The notes under the pieces: model-generated | What the model was told of the DNA's origin: nothing | Seen by the model: the letters and a program-made list of their open reading frames with translations, nothing else | Databases searched by the model: none | Translations under genes and position numbers: made by a program | Part shown: one piece after another, positions 33,339 to 42,424 of the stretch | How positions within the stretch are numbered: position 1 is the first letter of the stretch | How the letters are laid out: every line of letters starts with the position of its first letter | Assembly (NCBI RefSeq): GCF_016106015.1 | Contig: NZ_JACADQ010000002.1 | Location: forward strand, 1 to 64,000 | Length of the DNA: 64,000 bases | DNA from: Neoroseomonas rubea | GTDB lineage: Bacteria; Pseudomonadota; Alphaproteobacteria; Acetobacterales; Acetobacteraceae | Direction: 5' to 3'

Positions 33339-35102
33339 ATGACGGCGCTGCGTCCTGCGAGCATGCCACATGCGTCGGGCCGAGTATCGGACCACTCCGC
33401 GAATGACAGTACTGCATGTCGCGTCACGCCGGCGTCCGCTACGACTTCGATACGGTTCAGGATAGCGGAGATTACCCCAGGCGTGGCTGCCCGGGTGCTC
33501 GAGCGCTGCCGACAAGGCGCCAGGCGCCATGCTGGTGCGGTCAGAACCTACGCGACCGCCATGCGCGAGCAGCGATGGCTTCTCAACGGAATTCCGGTCG
33601 TATTCTCCCGCGACGGTGTGCTCCTCGACGGGATGCAGCGCATGCTTGCCTGTGTCGAGGCGCGCTGCGGCTTCGAGACCCTCATCGCCGATGGAATCGA
33701 GGACGACGCCGGCGTTCTCCTGCAACGCCATCACCGTGGAGCGCCGCCTCGACCATGTGCGGCACGCGGGAATGATCACGTGCGCGCCGTGGACGCGGCG
33801 CTGCGCACTTTGGTGCGCTGCGCGGCCGGAACCGTGGATGCGCAGCATGAGCCCGCCGTTGGTCGCGCTGCGCTTGACGGGGCGCTGCGCGCCCATCCCA
33901 TGATCGGAAGGGCGGTTGGCGTGAGCCTCGCGATGACGGGCTGCCCCCTGCCGGAAGCTATTCGCAGTCCGCTGATCTGCATGGGGTATGCGATCGACCG
34001 CGCCAAGACGGACCGGCTACTTTCTGCCGTCAGCCGCCCTGAATGTTTCCGCCAGACAGAGCCGGGAGTAGTACTTCGCTGGTGGATCGGTGCGATGGGT
34101 GCCGGGCTTGGCGATCCGTCATCGCAGCCCTCCGAGGCTCGACTTCTGGCACTCGCGATCCGTGCGCTGGCCGCGACACTGAACGACACTCCACTCTTCG
34201 GATCAGCTTGGCCTGTGGGGGACGCCGCGCCGCGCTTCCCGCAGCTGGTTGGCGCGTCGGCAATGACGGCGGTGGAGCCCGTACTGCCAGCCGAGTCGGA
34301 TCCATCCATGGATCTTGCACGGCGACAGGACGGGCCCTGGGTTGGGATCGAGAGGATCGGCCCCTTGCGTGCCGCGCGCTACCTTGCCCAATCCGCAGGC
34401 CGTCGCCGCATTAGCGGCAGGCGTGTGGCCACCCTTGCCCGAGACATGCTGGAGGGTAATTGGATCAGCAGCGTGCAGCCGATCTGCTTTGCTGCCAGCG
34501 GGCGCCTGCTCGATGGGCAGCACCGACTGCAGGCAATCATCGTCGCGGGCTGCGAGATGGAAATGCCAGTTCTGCGGGGCCTTCGGGAGGAGGCGCGCGC
34601 GACCTACGACATCCATGCCAGACGCGGCGTGGTTGTCGGCGATGCGTTCGAGTGCTTCGGGGACCGCGCCCTTGCTGCGGCGATGGCGAACCTGCTGTGG
34701 CGCCATGAACAGCGTACGCCATCCACCCGTGCGAAGAAGGCATCCTCGGCGGACGTGATCGCGATCATCGCGGCGCATCCAAGGCTGATGCTGCTGCGAA
34801 GCTTCGCGCGAAGGATGACTGATTTCGGACGCCCATCGGTCATCGGGTATGCGGCATACACGATGGAGCGCGACGATGATGCGCTGGCGCGCCGGTTCCT
34901 GGGGATGTTCGAGACTGGAGCCGACCTAACTCCAGGTCATCCGATTCTTGCGCTACGCAACGCGCTGCAAAAGCATCGCATCGCTCGGATCACACAGGAG
35001 GCCGAGCTCAAGGTGTTGCTCGACGGCTGGGAGCATTTCAAGACCTGGTCCGCCTCTCCGCGAGGAGAGCGCCGCCTACGGCAGAGGAGTGCCACGGCAT
35101 GA
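33339..35102 (+). CDS. Tandem-duplicated DGQHR/ParB-like protein of unknown function
   Basis: The protein contains the same module twice. Module 1 (about 50-290) has RTYATAMREQRWLLNGIPVVFS and then LLDGMQRMLACVEA; module 2 (about 350-575) has VATLARDMLEGNWISSVQPI and then RLLDGQHRLQAIIVAG. Each is followed by a helical region with a GR-x2-GY/SLAM-type segment. The DGQHR block resembles the ParB-like nuclease fold of DNA-associated and phage proteins, but no catalytic assignment is possible. The start at 33339 is uncertain, because no strong ribosome site is visible. Its stop overlaps the next small gene (ATGA at 35099-35102). It is an odd companion for glycosyltransferases; a regulatory or glycan-related role is equally open. 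Confidence 0.7.
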   Translation: MTALRPASMPHASGRVSDHSANDSTACRVTPASATTSIRFRIAEITPGVAARVLERCRQGARRHAGAVRTYATAMREQRWLLNGIPVVFSRDGVLLDGMQRMLACVEARCGFETLIADGIEDDAGVLLQRHHRGAPPRPCAARGNDHVRAVDAALRTLVRCAAGTVDAQHEPAVGRAALDGALRAHPMIGRAVGVSLAMTGCPLPEAIRSPLICMGYAIDRAKTDRLLSAVSRPECFRQTEPGVVLRWWIGAMGAGLGDPSSQPSEARLLALAIRALAATLNDTPLFGSAWPVGDAAPRFPQLVGASAMTAVEPVLPAESDPSMDLARRQDGPWVGIERIGPLRAARYLAQSAGRRRISGRRVATLARDMLEGNWISSVQPICFAASGRLLDGQHRLQAIIVAGCEMEMPVLRGLREEARATYDIHARRGVVVGDAFECFGDRALAAAMANLLWRHEQRTPSTRAKKASSADVIAIIAAHPRLMLLRSFARRMTDFGRPSVIGYAAYTMERDDDALARRFLGMFETGADLTPGHPILALRNALQKHRIARITQEAELKVLLDGWEHFKTWSASPRGERRLRQRSATA

Positions 35103-35362
35103 GGCAGTCGATCGTCATCGAGCTCATGGGCCGCTTCATCGGCGTCGCGATAGCCGACGCGGGCTCCGGATACGGCTTTGTCGCAGTGGACGAACGAGTG
35201 CGCGACCTTGCGCTCCGGCGCTGGCCAACTCTTGGGAGCCTTCGTTCTGCTGCGCGCAGAGCTTTGCAGAAGCAGCCGGCCCAAGCGGATCATCCGCGTG
35301 GCCAGTGGGCGCAGGAAACGAGGGGCGAATTGGGTCCTTCATCTCCGGATATCGCTGCATGA
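35099..35362 (+). CDS. Small protein coupled to the DGQHR-type gene
   Basis: This 87-residue frame begins at an ATG overlapping the preceding stop (ATGA), the strongest evidence that it is translated. The sequence MRQSIVIELMGRFIGVAIAD with GYGFVAVDERVRDLALRRWP looks like a small folded beta-rich domain, and the C-terminal third is polar and disordered. There is no signal peptide or membrane helix. I do not recognise the family. It probably works with the tandem-module protein. Confidence 0.6.
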   Translation: MRQSIVIELMGRFIGVAIADAGSGYGFVAVDERVRDLALRRWPTLGSLRSAARRALQKQPAQADHPRGQWAQETRGELGPSSPDIAA

Positions 35363-35605
35363 GCGACGATCCGAGAGTCGGCGCTGCCGGGGACGGGTTG
35401 CATTCCGATGTAGCCGAACGACGTCGGCAACGAAACCCAAACGGTCATTTGGCGTTCTGTCGGCAGGTCCGGAGTCAGGAAGCCTCCGTCATGGGGGTCG
35501 AGCCGTGCGGTTCTCCGGATTGCGCAAAAGACCAAAAGGGCCGCCTTCGTGGCGGGTCTTCGAAAGCTACGCCGGAGTGTCCGTCCGGAGAGGAACACAC
35601 GACCG

Positions 35606-36898
35606 ATGCCATGCCGCTCCGAACCGAATCTCTCGCAGGATCGCACGCCGGCCAGCGGAGATGTTGGGTGCGTACCACGCACGCCGACGGCGTGGGTGCG
35701 ACGCCCGAGACTTGTCGCGAGGCTTGGTATTGCGCTCGTCTTGCTGACACAGGGTGCGTGCAGCAGCTTCATCCCGGCGAGCGGACCGCGCCTTGTCGAC
35801 GTGCAGGCGGGCGCCCGGTCACGGAGTGGTAATCCCGGGCCGATCGAGAGCCCGTCGCTAGGCTACACGCTCATCACACTCGACCCCGCCAATGTCGCGA
35901 GACTGGCGGCCGAACCGACGGGCAGGCGTTTCAGCGATCTGTCCTCGAATGCGGGCGCGACAGATGTGCGCATCGGCATCGGTGACATCATCGGCACCAC
36001 GATCTTCGAGGCGCAACGCGGCGGGCTGTATCTTCCCGCCGAGCCGGGCGCGCGGCCCGGGAACTTCGTGCAGTTGCCGGCGCAGCAGGTGAATCGGGAA
36101 GGCACGATCACGGTGCCCTTCGGCGGCACGGTGCGCGCCGTTGGACTGACGCCCGCGCAGCTTGAGCGCACGATCGCCGAGCGCATCAGCAGCCGGGCGC
36201 TCGAACCACAGGTGATTGTGACTATTCAGGAGCGGAGGTCCAACGCCGTCAGCGTGACGGGCGACGTCACGACCTCAGTCCGCTTCGGCATGGACCCGGG
36301 CGGCGAGAGGTTGCTCAGCGCCATCGCCCGCGCCGGCGGTCCGCGCTTCCCTGCGCACGAGACCATGGTGACGCTGCAGCGCGGCGCGGTCAGTGAGCGG
36401 ACCTTGCTGGCCGACGTGCTGTTCGATCCGCGGCAGAACGTGCAGTTACGTCAGGGTGATTCCATCATCATCACCCGGGAGCCGCGCCACTTCCTTGCGC
36501 TCGGCGCCGTCGGACAGAGCGCAAGCATCACGCAGTTGAACCGTCGGTTCCCGTTCGAAGACCGGCGGCTGTCCCTGGCGGATGCCGTCGCCCGCGCAGG
36601 CGGCCTGCAGGACGACCGTGCCAATCCGGAGGCGGTCTTCCTGTTCCGCTACGAGAACGCGGAGACGCTGCGTCGCATGGGCCTCGAGCCCCCCGCCGGC
36701 GCGCCGGTCGAGGTGCCGACGGTCTATCGGGCCGACTTCACCAACCCCACGACGCTGTTCCTGACGCAGCAGTTTCCAATGCGCGACAACGACCTGATCT
36801 TCGTCTCGAATTCTCCCTTCACCGACTACCAGAAGTTCATCGCCATCATCCTGCCTTTCACGCAGGCTGGCGCCCAGGCGCGGGCGATCGGCGGTTGA
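35606..36898 (+). CDS. Polysaccharide export lipoprotein (Wza/OPX family)
   Basis: A hydrophobic segment with lipobox LLTQGAC precedes the mature chain, so the protein is lipid-anchored in the outer membrane. It then shows the polysaccharide export domain (about 115-210: RIGIGDIIGTTIFEAQRGGL through ERISSRALEPQVIVTIQE) and two SLBB-like repeats (VSVTGDV..., LALGAVGQ...). These form the export channel partnered with the Wzz/ExoP protein. The ATG at 35606 has GGAG upstream but gives a long N-region before the signal core; a GTG at 35696 would give a more normal 20-residue signal peptide. The stop overlaps the next TTG start. Confidence 0.9.
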   Translation: MPCRSEPNLSQDRTPASGDVGCVPRTPTAWVRRPRLVARLGIALVLLTQGACSSFIPASGPRLVDVQAGARSRSGNPGPIESPSLGYTLITLDPANVARLAAEPTGRRFSDLSSNAGATDVRIGIGDIIGTTIFEAQRGGLYLPAEPGARPGNFVQLPAQQVNREGTITVPFGGTVRAVGLTPAQLERTIAERISSRALEPQVIVTIQERRSNAVSVTGDVTTSVRFGMDPGGERLLSAIARAGGPRFPAHETMVTLQRGAVSERTLLADVLFDPRQNVQLRQGDSIIITREPRHFLALGAVGQSASITQLNRRFPFEDRRLSLADAVARAGGLQDDRANPEAVFLFRYENAETLRRMGLEPPAGAPVEVPTVYRADFTNPTTLFLTQQFPMRDNDLIFVSNSPFTDYQKFIAIILPFTQAGAQARAIGG

Positions 36899-37932
36899 AC
36901 GCCCCGCACCAGGATCAGGCGGAACGCGAGCGCACCCGCAGTGCGGCGGACGCCTTCCTCGCGCTGCGGGATTCACAGGCGCGGCCGGCATTGCCCCAAC
37001 TCCGGCAGGCCGGGGCGAAGTTGCGGATTCCCCATGGCCAGGCCGCGTTCGCGCGTCGCCTTGCGGTCGGGATGATGCGCCTGTCGCCGGCGATGACGGA
37101 TGCCGGCTGGCGTCGGCTCAATGCCGGACTCTACCTGATGTCGCGCCGGCGCTTCGCTACGCTCTGCACGGGCGATCGGCTCCAGGTGGATCTGCTCGAC
37201 TTCATAGGCTCGCGGTTGTTCCACTTCGGAGTCTGGGAGCCGAATATCACGGCGGTGATCATGGACACGCTGCGGCCTGGCGACGTGTTCTGCGATGTCG
37301 GTGCCAATATCGGCTACTATACGGTTCTGGCGTCGCGGCTCGTCGGCCCCGGTGGCCACGTCGTGGCGGTCGAGCCCTCGCCCGCCGCGCTGCGCGTCCT
37401 GCGCGACAACATCGCGCTGAACGGGCTGACCAATGTTCGCGTCGTCCCCGCGGCGGTTGCGGCCGAGCGCGGCCGCCTCGCCTTGTACGCACCGAGCTTC
37501 GGCAATGCCGGAACCACCAGCACCGTAGCTCGGGACGGACGGAGCCTGCAGGCCGAGGTCGACGCCCTTCGGCTGGCGCAGATCCTGACGCGGGACGAAC
37601 TGGCGCGGCTCCGGCTGGTGAAGATCGACGTGGAGGGCGGCGAGGGCGCAGTGCTCGCGAGCATCCTTCAGGATCTCGCGGCTTTTTCCTTCGGCACGGA
37701 CGTCCTGGCCGAGCTCTCGGTCGATGCTGCGCTGCCCGGCGCGGCGGATGCCAATGACCTGGTCGCGCGCTTCAATGCTGCCGGGTTCCGCAGCAGTGCG
37801 ATCGCGAACTCGTACGAGATCCGGTCCTACCTCGAGTTCCGAGCGCCCATGCCGCCGCAGGACCTACGGCTTCCGATCACGGCGCAGATGGACGTGTTGT
37901 TCTCCCGTCGGTCTCGCGCCGGCGGGGAGTGA
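36895..37932 (+). CDS. FkbM-family methyltransferase (second copy)
   Basis: This 345-residue protein has an N-terminal helical region and an FkbM domain (about 110-310): VFCDVGANIGYYTVLASRLV, VVAVEPSPAALRVLRDNI and RLVKIDVEGGEGAVL. It should methylate a hydroxyl, probably on the exopolysaccharide, using S-adenosylmethionine. The start is a TTG overlapping the export-protein stop (TTGA at 36895-36898), without a clear ribosome site, which suggests coupled translation; a later start is possible. It is longer than and different from the FkbM protein at 11342. Confidence 0.85.
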   Translation: MNAPHQDQAERERTRSAADAFLALRDSQARPALPQLRQAGAKLRIPHGQAAFARRLAVGMMRLSPAMTDAGWRRLNAGLYLMSRRRFATLCTGDRLQVDLLDFIGSRLFHFGVWEPNITAVIMDTLRPGDVFCDVGANIGYYTVLASRLVGPGGHVVAVEPSPAALRVLRDNIALNGLTNVRVVPAAVAAERGRLALYAPSFGNAGTTSTVARDGRSLQAEVDALRLAQILTRDELARLRLVKIDVEGGEGAVLASILQDLAAFSFGTDVLAELSVDAALPGAADANDLVARFNAAGFRSSAIANSYEIRSYLEFRAPMPPQDLRLPITAQMDVLFSRRSRAGGE

Positions 37933-37945
37933 CGGACTGCACGTC

Positions 37946-38767
37946 ATGCACGCGCGGTGGATTCTTTTCGCTCTGGTAGGCAGCCTCGTGTCTGGGGGGC
38001 TGTCGGCGCAGAGTGTGCCCGCGTCCCGCCCGGGGCTGCACGCGACCTTCGCGGAGGAGTTCGACCGGTTCGCCGCTTCCGCCAGCGGCCTGATCGACGG
38101 CCGTGGCGCCTGGCGCACCACCTATATCGGCGGCGACCGAACGCTGCCCGGCAACCACGAGGCGCAGTGGTACATGGATGACGGCCCCGGCGGCCCCTTC
38201 CGCCTGCGCGACGGCGTGCTGGAGATCAGCGCCGCGCCCGCCGCCGGCCTGCCGCACGGCATGACGCATCGTTCCGGCATGATCATGGGGCATCGTCTGC
38301 TGAACCAGCAGTACGGGTATTTCGAGATGCGCGCGCAGTTGCCCCGTGGGCGCGGCCTGTGGCCGGCCTTCTGGCTCCTGCCGAGCGACGGGGCCTGGCC
38401 GCCGGAAATCGACGTGATGGAGATGCTCGGGCATGAGCGCGGCAGATACTACGCTGCCGTTCATGCCCGCCCGGATGGGCGCCAGGTGGACGAGGTGACG
38501 GCTATCCCCGCGCCGGACCTTTCGGCCGGCTTCCATGTCTTCGCCGTCGCCTGGCGGCCGGACGTGATCCGATTCTACCTCGACGATGTCCAGGTGCATG
38601 AGACGACGACGCCAGGCGACATGCACCGGCCTATGTACCTCCTCGCGAACCTGGCGGTAGGCGGTGAGGGGTCCTGGCCGGGTGCTGCGGCGCGCGATGT
38701 CTCGGGCGTGTATCGGATCGACTGGATCCGGGTCTGGCAGTTTGACGACCTCCGCGGCGAGCGCTGA
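37946..38767 (+). CDS. Secreted GH16 family glycoside hydrolase
   Basis: The signal peptide (about 1-23, cleavage after SA) leads into a GH16 jelly-roll with the catalytic motif EIDVMEMLG. Glu154 is the nucleophile, Asp156 the helper and Glu159 the acid/base. GH16 enzymes cut beta-1,3 or beta-1,3-1,4 glucans and galactans; ExoK of succinoglycan loci is the functional parallel, trimming polymer length. At 273 residues it is a single catalytic domain. It ends the run of plus-strand EPS genes, 13 nt after fkbM, and is presumably cotranscribed. Confidence 0.9.
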   Translation: MHARWILFALVGSLVSGGLSAQSVPASRPGLHATFAEEFDRFAASASGLIDGRGAWRTTYIGGDRTLPGNHEAQWYMDDGPGGPFRLRDGVLEISAAPAAGLPHGMTHRSGMIMGHRLLNQQYGYFEMRAQLPRGRGLWPAFWLLPSDGAWPPEIDVMEMLGHERGRYYAAVHARPDGRQVDEVTAIPAPDLSAGFHVFAVAWRPDVIRFYLDDVQVHETTTPGDMHRPMYLLANLAVGGEGSWPGAAARDVSGVYRIDWIRVWQFDDLRGER

Positions 38768-39341
38768 CCGGGGCACGACTCGACGAAAAGGACTCGGTTC
38801 GCCGCTGGTCAGTTTAGCCGAGGCGCTCCCGCACGACGCCTCGTGACCCCAGACCGCCCGAAGCTGGCCTGATGTGACGCGGAGGACGCGCCGCCGTCAC
38901 GGCGTTGCAGCGTGAGATGCGCTCGCGGTCGGAGACGATCAGGCAAGTTCGAGACATGCGATGCCAACCCCTGCGTCGCGACCGGCCGGCAGGCCGGTGA
39001 CGGTTCGGCCAATACTTCCAACCGATCCCCCGCATCGGACAGGTCACGCAGGGGCTAATCTTCAAATTCAAGCGGCAGGGCCGCGAAATTAGATTATCTG
39101 ATGAAACAAACTAACGCTTCAGTTATGCGACTCTTGTTTTGAGTCAGCAATCAGTAAAAAATTCTGAATAGGAAAACTACGGGGGTGTGTCTTAGAAATT
39201 TTGTTGCTAGTGAAATTAATCAATGGTTTTCGGATGGGAAAATCCTCCGAAATTATTGCTGCCTTGGGGTGTTGTTGCGCGCGCTTCCTGCTGCGTGGAG
39301 GGGCTCCCCGCACCTAAACTCATCGCTGGAAGAGTTTCACC
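38768..39341. other. Intergenic region with an A+T-rich island
   Basis: No gene is supported. From about 39080 to 39270 the base composition drops sharply compared with all surrounding DNA, with runs such as GTAAAAAATTC and GAAATTAATCAATGG. It contains a small hairpin GACTC-N7-GAGTC (39129-39145). It precedes the RTX glycanase and is likely its regulatory region. Confidence 0.55.
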
Positions 39342-41390
39342 ATGCCAATTGGCGCGACGATCGACACCTCAGCCTTCACGCTCACCTTTGCTGACGAATT
39401 CAATACCCTCAGCAGTTCAGCCGACGGCTCCACGGGGCTGTGGAAGACCAGCTACGCCTGGGGGAACCGAACGCTCGGTAGCAACGGCGAGCAGCAATAC
39501 TACTCTGACAGTTCCGTTGGGATCGATCCCTTCACGGTTAGCAACGGCGTACTAGACATCACGGCAGCACCAGGCCCGAATCCCCTGAACCTGCCTTACG
39601 TTTCCGGAGCGATCACGACCGAGACATCTTTCAGCCAGTTGTATGGCTACTTCGAGATGCGGGCCGAAATGCCTGCCGGGCAGGGCCTCTGGCCGGCTTT
39701 CTGGCTCTTGCCGGCCGATCTCGGCTGGCCACCGGAACTCGACATCGTCGAGGTGCTCGGCCATGACCCGACGACGCTCTATTTCTCGACCCACTCGACC
39801 GTCCAGGCGACCGAGGGCACCACGCTGAAGGTCGCGGACGTCTCGGAAGGCTTCCATACGTACGGCGCGATGTGGGGGCCGGAGCAGGTCACCATGTACA
39901 TCGACGGGATCGAAGTCGCCTCCATGGCGACCCCGGCCGACATGCACGAAGAGATGTATATGCTGGTGAACCTGGCGGTCGGCGGCTACTGGCCTGGCCT
40001 GCCGGATTCGACGACGCCGTTCCCGGCGCACATGCTGGTCGACTATGTGCATGCCTACGCCTATCCGGGCACGGCGGGCGGGTCCGTGACGGTCACGGAC
40101 CCGTCCGAGAACATCGGTGCCGTCAACTTGGCGCCGACGATTGCGGCGCCTGCTGCGGTGCAGGTCGCGCCGGCCGGTGCGACGCCCCTGGCCGGTGTCT
40201 CGGTCGGCGACAGCTGGCCGGGTGGTAACTTCACGGTCACTGTCAGCGACGGGCAGGGCGTGCTGCGCACCGATGCGAACGCGGGTGTCTTCGGCACAGG
40301 CCAGGGAACCCAATCGCTGACGCTGACCGGCGGCCTCGGCGCCATCAACGCGGCCCTCGCGACGCTCACCTACGAGGCGAACGGCAGCGGGCAGGAATGG
40401 ATCTGGGTCGCGGCCACGGACCCGCAGGGTCTCCGGGGCCTGACGCCGATCGTTGCCAACGCATCTGCGACATCCGGCGGCGAAACTCCGCCCCCACCGG
40501 TGCCGCAGGATCCCGCACCGGCGACGCCGCAGGCAAACGCGGCGCCGGTCGTTGCCACGCCGGAGACGCTCAGCATCGCGGCCGGCGCCACGCAGGCGGT
40601 GGCCGGCGTCCAGTTCACGGATTCCGATACCAATGGGATCTTCACCGCCGTGGTCAGCGCCGCGACCGGTGCCATCCGCACCAGCGCTACGACTACCGCG
40701 ACCGAGGCCGGCCAAGGCACGGCCGCGCTGACGCTGACCGGTAGCGTGGCGGCGATCAACGCCGAACTGGCGACACTGAGCTACCAGGCCGGCACGAGCC
40801 CCGGCACCGAATGGCTCTGGGTCGCGGCGAATGATCCGGATGGCGCCCAGGGCGTCCGCCCGATCATCGTGACCGTCACGCCGGCGGCGCAAACGGCGGA
40901 AAGCCCCGGTCCGAACGTCCTGTCCGGCGGTCTGGCCAACGATACGCTGCACGGCGGCGCGGGCGATGACGTTTTGTCCGGCGGAGATGGCAATGACCGG
41001 CTGCTTGGTAAGGCCGGCGGCGACATCCTGATAGGCGGGGCCGGCATGGACGTTCTTCGCGGTGGTGCCGGCGCCGATCTCTTCCGGTTCACCGACCCGT
41101 TCGACAGCAGCGCGCCGGTTACGACGAGCGACCGCATCGTGGACTTCGCTCCAGAAGAACGTGATCGCATCGACATCTCGTTGATCGACGCGAACGCCAC
41201 GCTGGACGACGATCAGGCCTTCTCGTTCCTCGGCGCCGGCGCGTTCACCGGAGCGGGACAGCTCCGCAGCCAGACCGTCGCGGACAACACCCTTGTCTTC
41301 GGCAATACGGACACGGATCCTGCAACCGCTGAATTCTCCCTGAGGCTGAGCGGCAGCCTTGCGCTGACCGCAGCGGATTTCGTCCTGTAG
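39342..41390 (+). CDS. GH16 glycanase with RTX calcium-binding C-terminus
   Basis: Residues 1 to about 245 form a GH16 catalytic domain with PELDIVEVLG (Glu132, Asp134, Glu137). Two cadherin/Ig-like repeats follow (about 260-375 and 400-515), each ending in a WxWVAAxDP...G motif. The C-terminus (about 525-570) has glycine-rich nonapeptides (GGAGDDVLSGGDGNDRLLG and following) that bind calcium, then a LRLSGSLALTAADFVL end. No N-terminal signal is present, so type I secretion is expected, as for ExsH and the Ply glycanases. No ABC/HlyD exporter genes are nearby. GGAAGAG stands nine bases before the ATG. It probably remodels the exopolysaccharide outside the cell. Confidence 0.92.
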   Translation: MPIGATIDTSAFTLTFADEFNTLSSSADGSTGLWKTSYAWGNRTLGSNGEQQYYSDSSVGIDPFTVSNGVLDITAAPGPNPLNLPYVSGAITTETSFSQLYGYFEMRAEMPAGQGLWPAFWLLPADLGWPPELDIVEVLGHDPTTLYFSTHSTVQATEGTTLKVADVSEGFHTYGAMWGPEQVTMYIDGIEVASMATPADMHEEMYMLVNLAVGGYWPGLPDSTTPFPAHMLVDYVHAYAYPGTAGGSVTVTDPSENIGAVNLAPTIAAPAAVQVAPAGATPLAGVSVGDSWPGGNFTVTVSDGQGVLRTDANAGVFGTGQGTQSLTLTGGLGAINAALATLTYEANGSGQEWIWVAATDPQGLRGLTPIVANASATSGGETPPPPVPQDPAPATPQANAAPVVATPETLSIAAGATQAVAGVQFTDSDTNGIFTAVVSAATGAIRTSATTTATEAGQGTAALTLTGSVAAINAELATLSYQAGTSPGTEWLWVAANDPDGAQGVRPIIVTVTPAAQTAESPGPNVLSGGLANDTLHGGAGDDVLSGGDGNDRLLGKAGGDILIGGAGMDVLRGGAGADLFRFTDPFDSSAPVTTSDRIVDFAPEERDRIDISLIDANATLDDDQAFSFLGAGAFTGAGQLRSQTVADNTLVFGNTDTDPATAEFSLRLSGSLALTAADFVL

Positions 41391-41671
41391 CGCGAAGGGC
41401 TGCCCGATCAGAGCCCTGCTGGCACCGCGGCGCTGGTGCAGGCATTTTCCTGATCAGGGCCGTGGCAGTTCGATGGCGACGACCGATGGCGGATGCGCGG
41501 CGGAAGGGGTCATCCGTCGCGTCACGCTATGCCGAACGTCACCCTGCTGCGCTGTGCGTCGGTTCGAAGCATGCCGCCGTAGCGCCGTGGCATCGAACAG
41601 TGGCGCAGAGGTCTGGAGACGCTGGCGCAGACAAGAAGCGCCAGCGTCCGCCGGCTCGGAAAGCGTTGCGG

Positions 41672-42175
41672 TCAGGCGGCCACCTTCAGCGCGTCATCAT
41701 TGACCTCATCGGTCGCGACCTGGCTCAGCAATCGATCGGCTGCCTTCTCCTCGTTCAGTGTCAGCTGCAGAAGCTTCGCTGCCTCACCGTAGCCAAGGCC
41801 CTTGGACCAACTGACCAGGGCGCCATACCTCGCCATCTCGTAGTGCTCGACGGCCTGGCCACAGGCAATCAGACCTGCGTCCCGCACGGCGTTCGGTGCC
41901 GGCGCGTCCCCCAGCAGTTCCTCGACCTCGCCGATCAATCCCTCGATCGCCTCGCAGGTCTTTCCGCGTGCACGTTGCCCGATCGCCTCGAAGACTTCCT
42001 GCAGTCTCTCGACGTGCTGTTGCGTCTGCTCGCGGTGATCGGTGAAGGCCTGCTTCAGATGCTCGTTCTGCGCCGCACGAGCCATCTTCGGCAACGCCTT
42101 CAGCAGCTGCCGCTCTGCGAAATACATGTCACGCAGAGTGGCGACAAACAGGTCGCCCATTGAATTCGTCGTCAT
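41672..42175 (-). CDS. DUF892 ferritin-like protein (YciE/YciF family)
   Basis: This 167-residue four-helix protein starts MTTNSMGDLFVATLRDMYFA and carries the family's metal-site residues on helices: Glu in YFAERQLLKALPKMA, His-Arg-Glu in FTDHREQTQQHVERL, and EHYEMARYGALVSWSK with NEEKAADRLLS. YciF-type proteins are dimeric ferritin-like, stress-induced and of uncertain chemistry. The start at 42175 has GAGAGGAAG upstream; the open frame extends 16 codons further but without a ribosome site. It is convergent with the RTX glycanase gene and downstream of other stress genes. Confidence 0.9.
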   Translation of the reverse strand: MTTNSMGDLFVATLRDMYFAERQLLKALPKMARAAQNEHLKQAFTDHREQTQQHVERLQEVFEAIGQRARGKTCEAIEGLIGEVEELLGDAPAPNAVRDAGLIACGQAVEHYEMARYGALVSWSKGLGYGEAAKLLQLTLNEEKAADRLLSQVATDEVNDDALKVAA

Positions 42176-42409
42176 GTCATCTTCCTCTCTCCAGGGGGTC
42201 AGGGAGCTTCGTGCGACCCGCAAGCGTTTGCGGTGGTTCTGAGCGTCCGGCGCGTTTCACGCCTTCTCCTGACGAGGTGACGCTTAAGGCTGCTGGTATC
42301 GGCAGGGATCGCCAGGTCGGTCGGAGATATCAGCGATGAGCGTGCGCCGGTGGTGGGGCCGTGTGCCGGATCAGACGTGAATTGCCGCGGCGCGCGAGGA
42401 TGTGTCGCT

Positions 42410-42421
42410 CCCCCCCCCCCC
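42410..42421. repeat. Run of 12 C residues
   Basis: Twelve consecutive C lie three bases beyond the stop of the minus-strand membrane-protein gene. It is outside any coding frame, so slippage here would not change a protein. Its length may be unreliable in assemblies. Confidence 0.9.
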
Positions 42422-42424
42422 GCC

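Noticed and set aside
40086-40100. Palindrome CCGTGACGGTCACGG resembling the EPS operator
   Set aside because: It lies inside the coding sequence of the RTX glycanase and its half-sites are arranged differently from the 15333-15351 dyad.
39552-40952. 466-codon minus-strand open frame
   Set aside because: Antisense to the RTX glycanase, which has clear GH16 catalytic residues.
42410-42421. Poly-C tract as a phase-variation switch
   Set aside because: It lies outside the coding frame, after the stop of the nearest gene, so length changes would not alter a protein.
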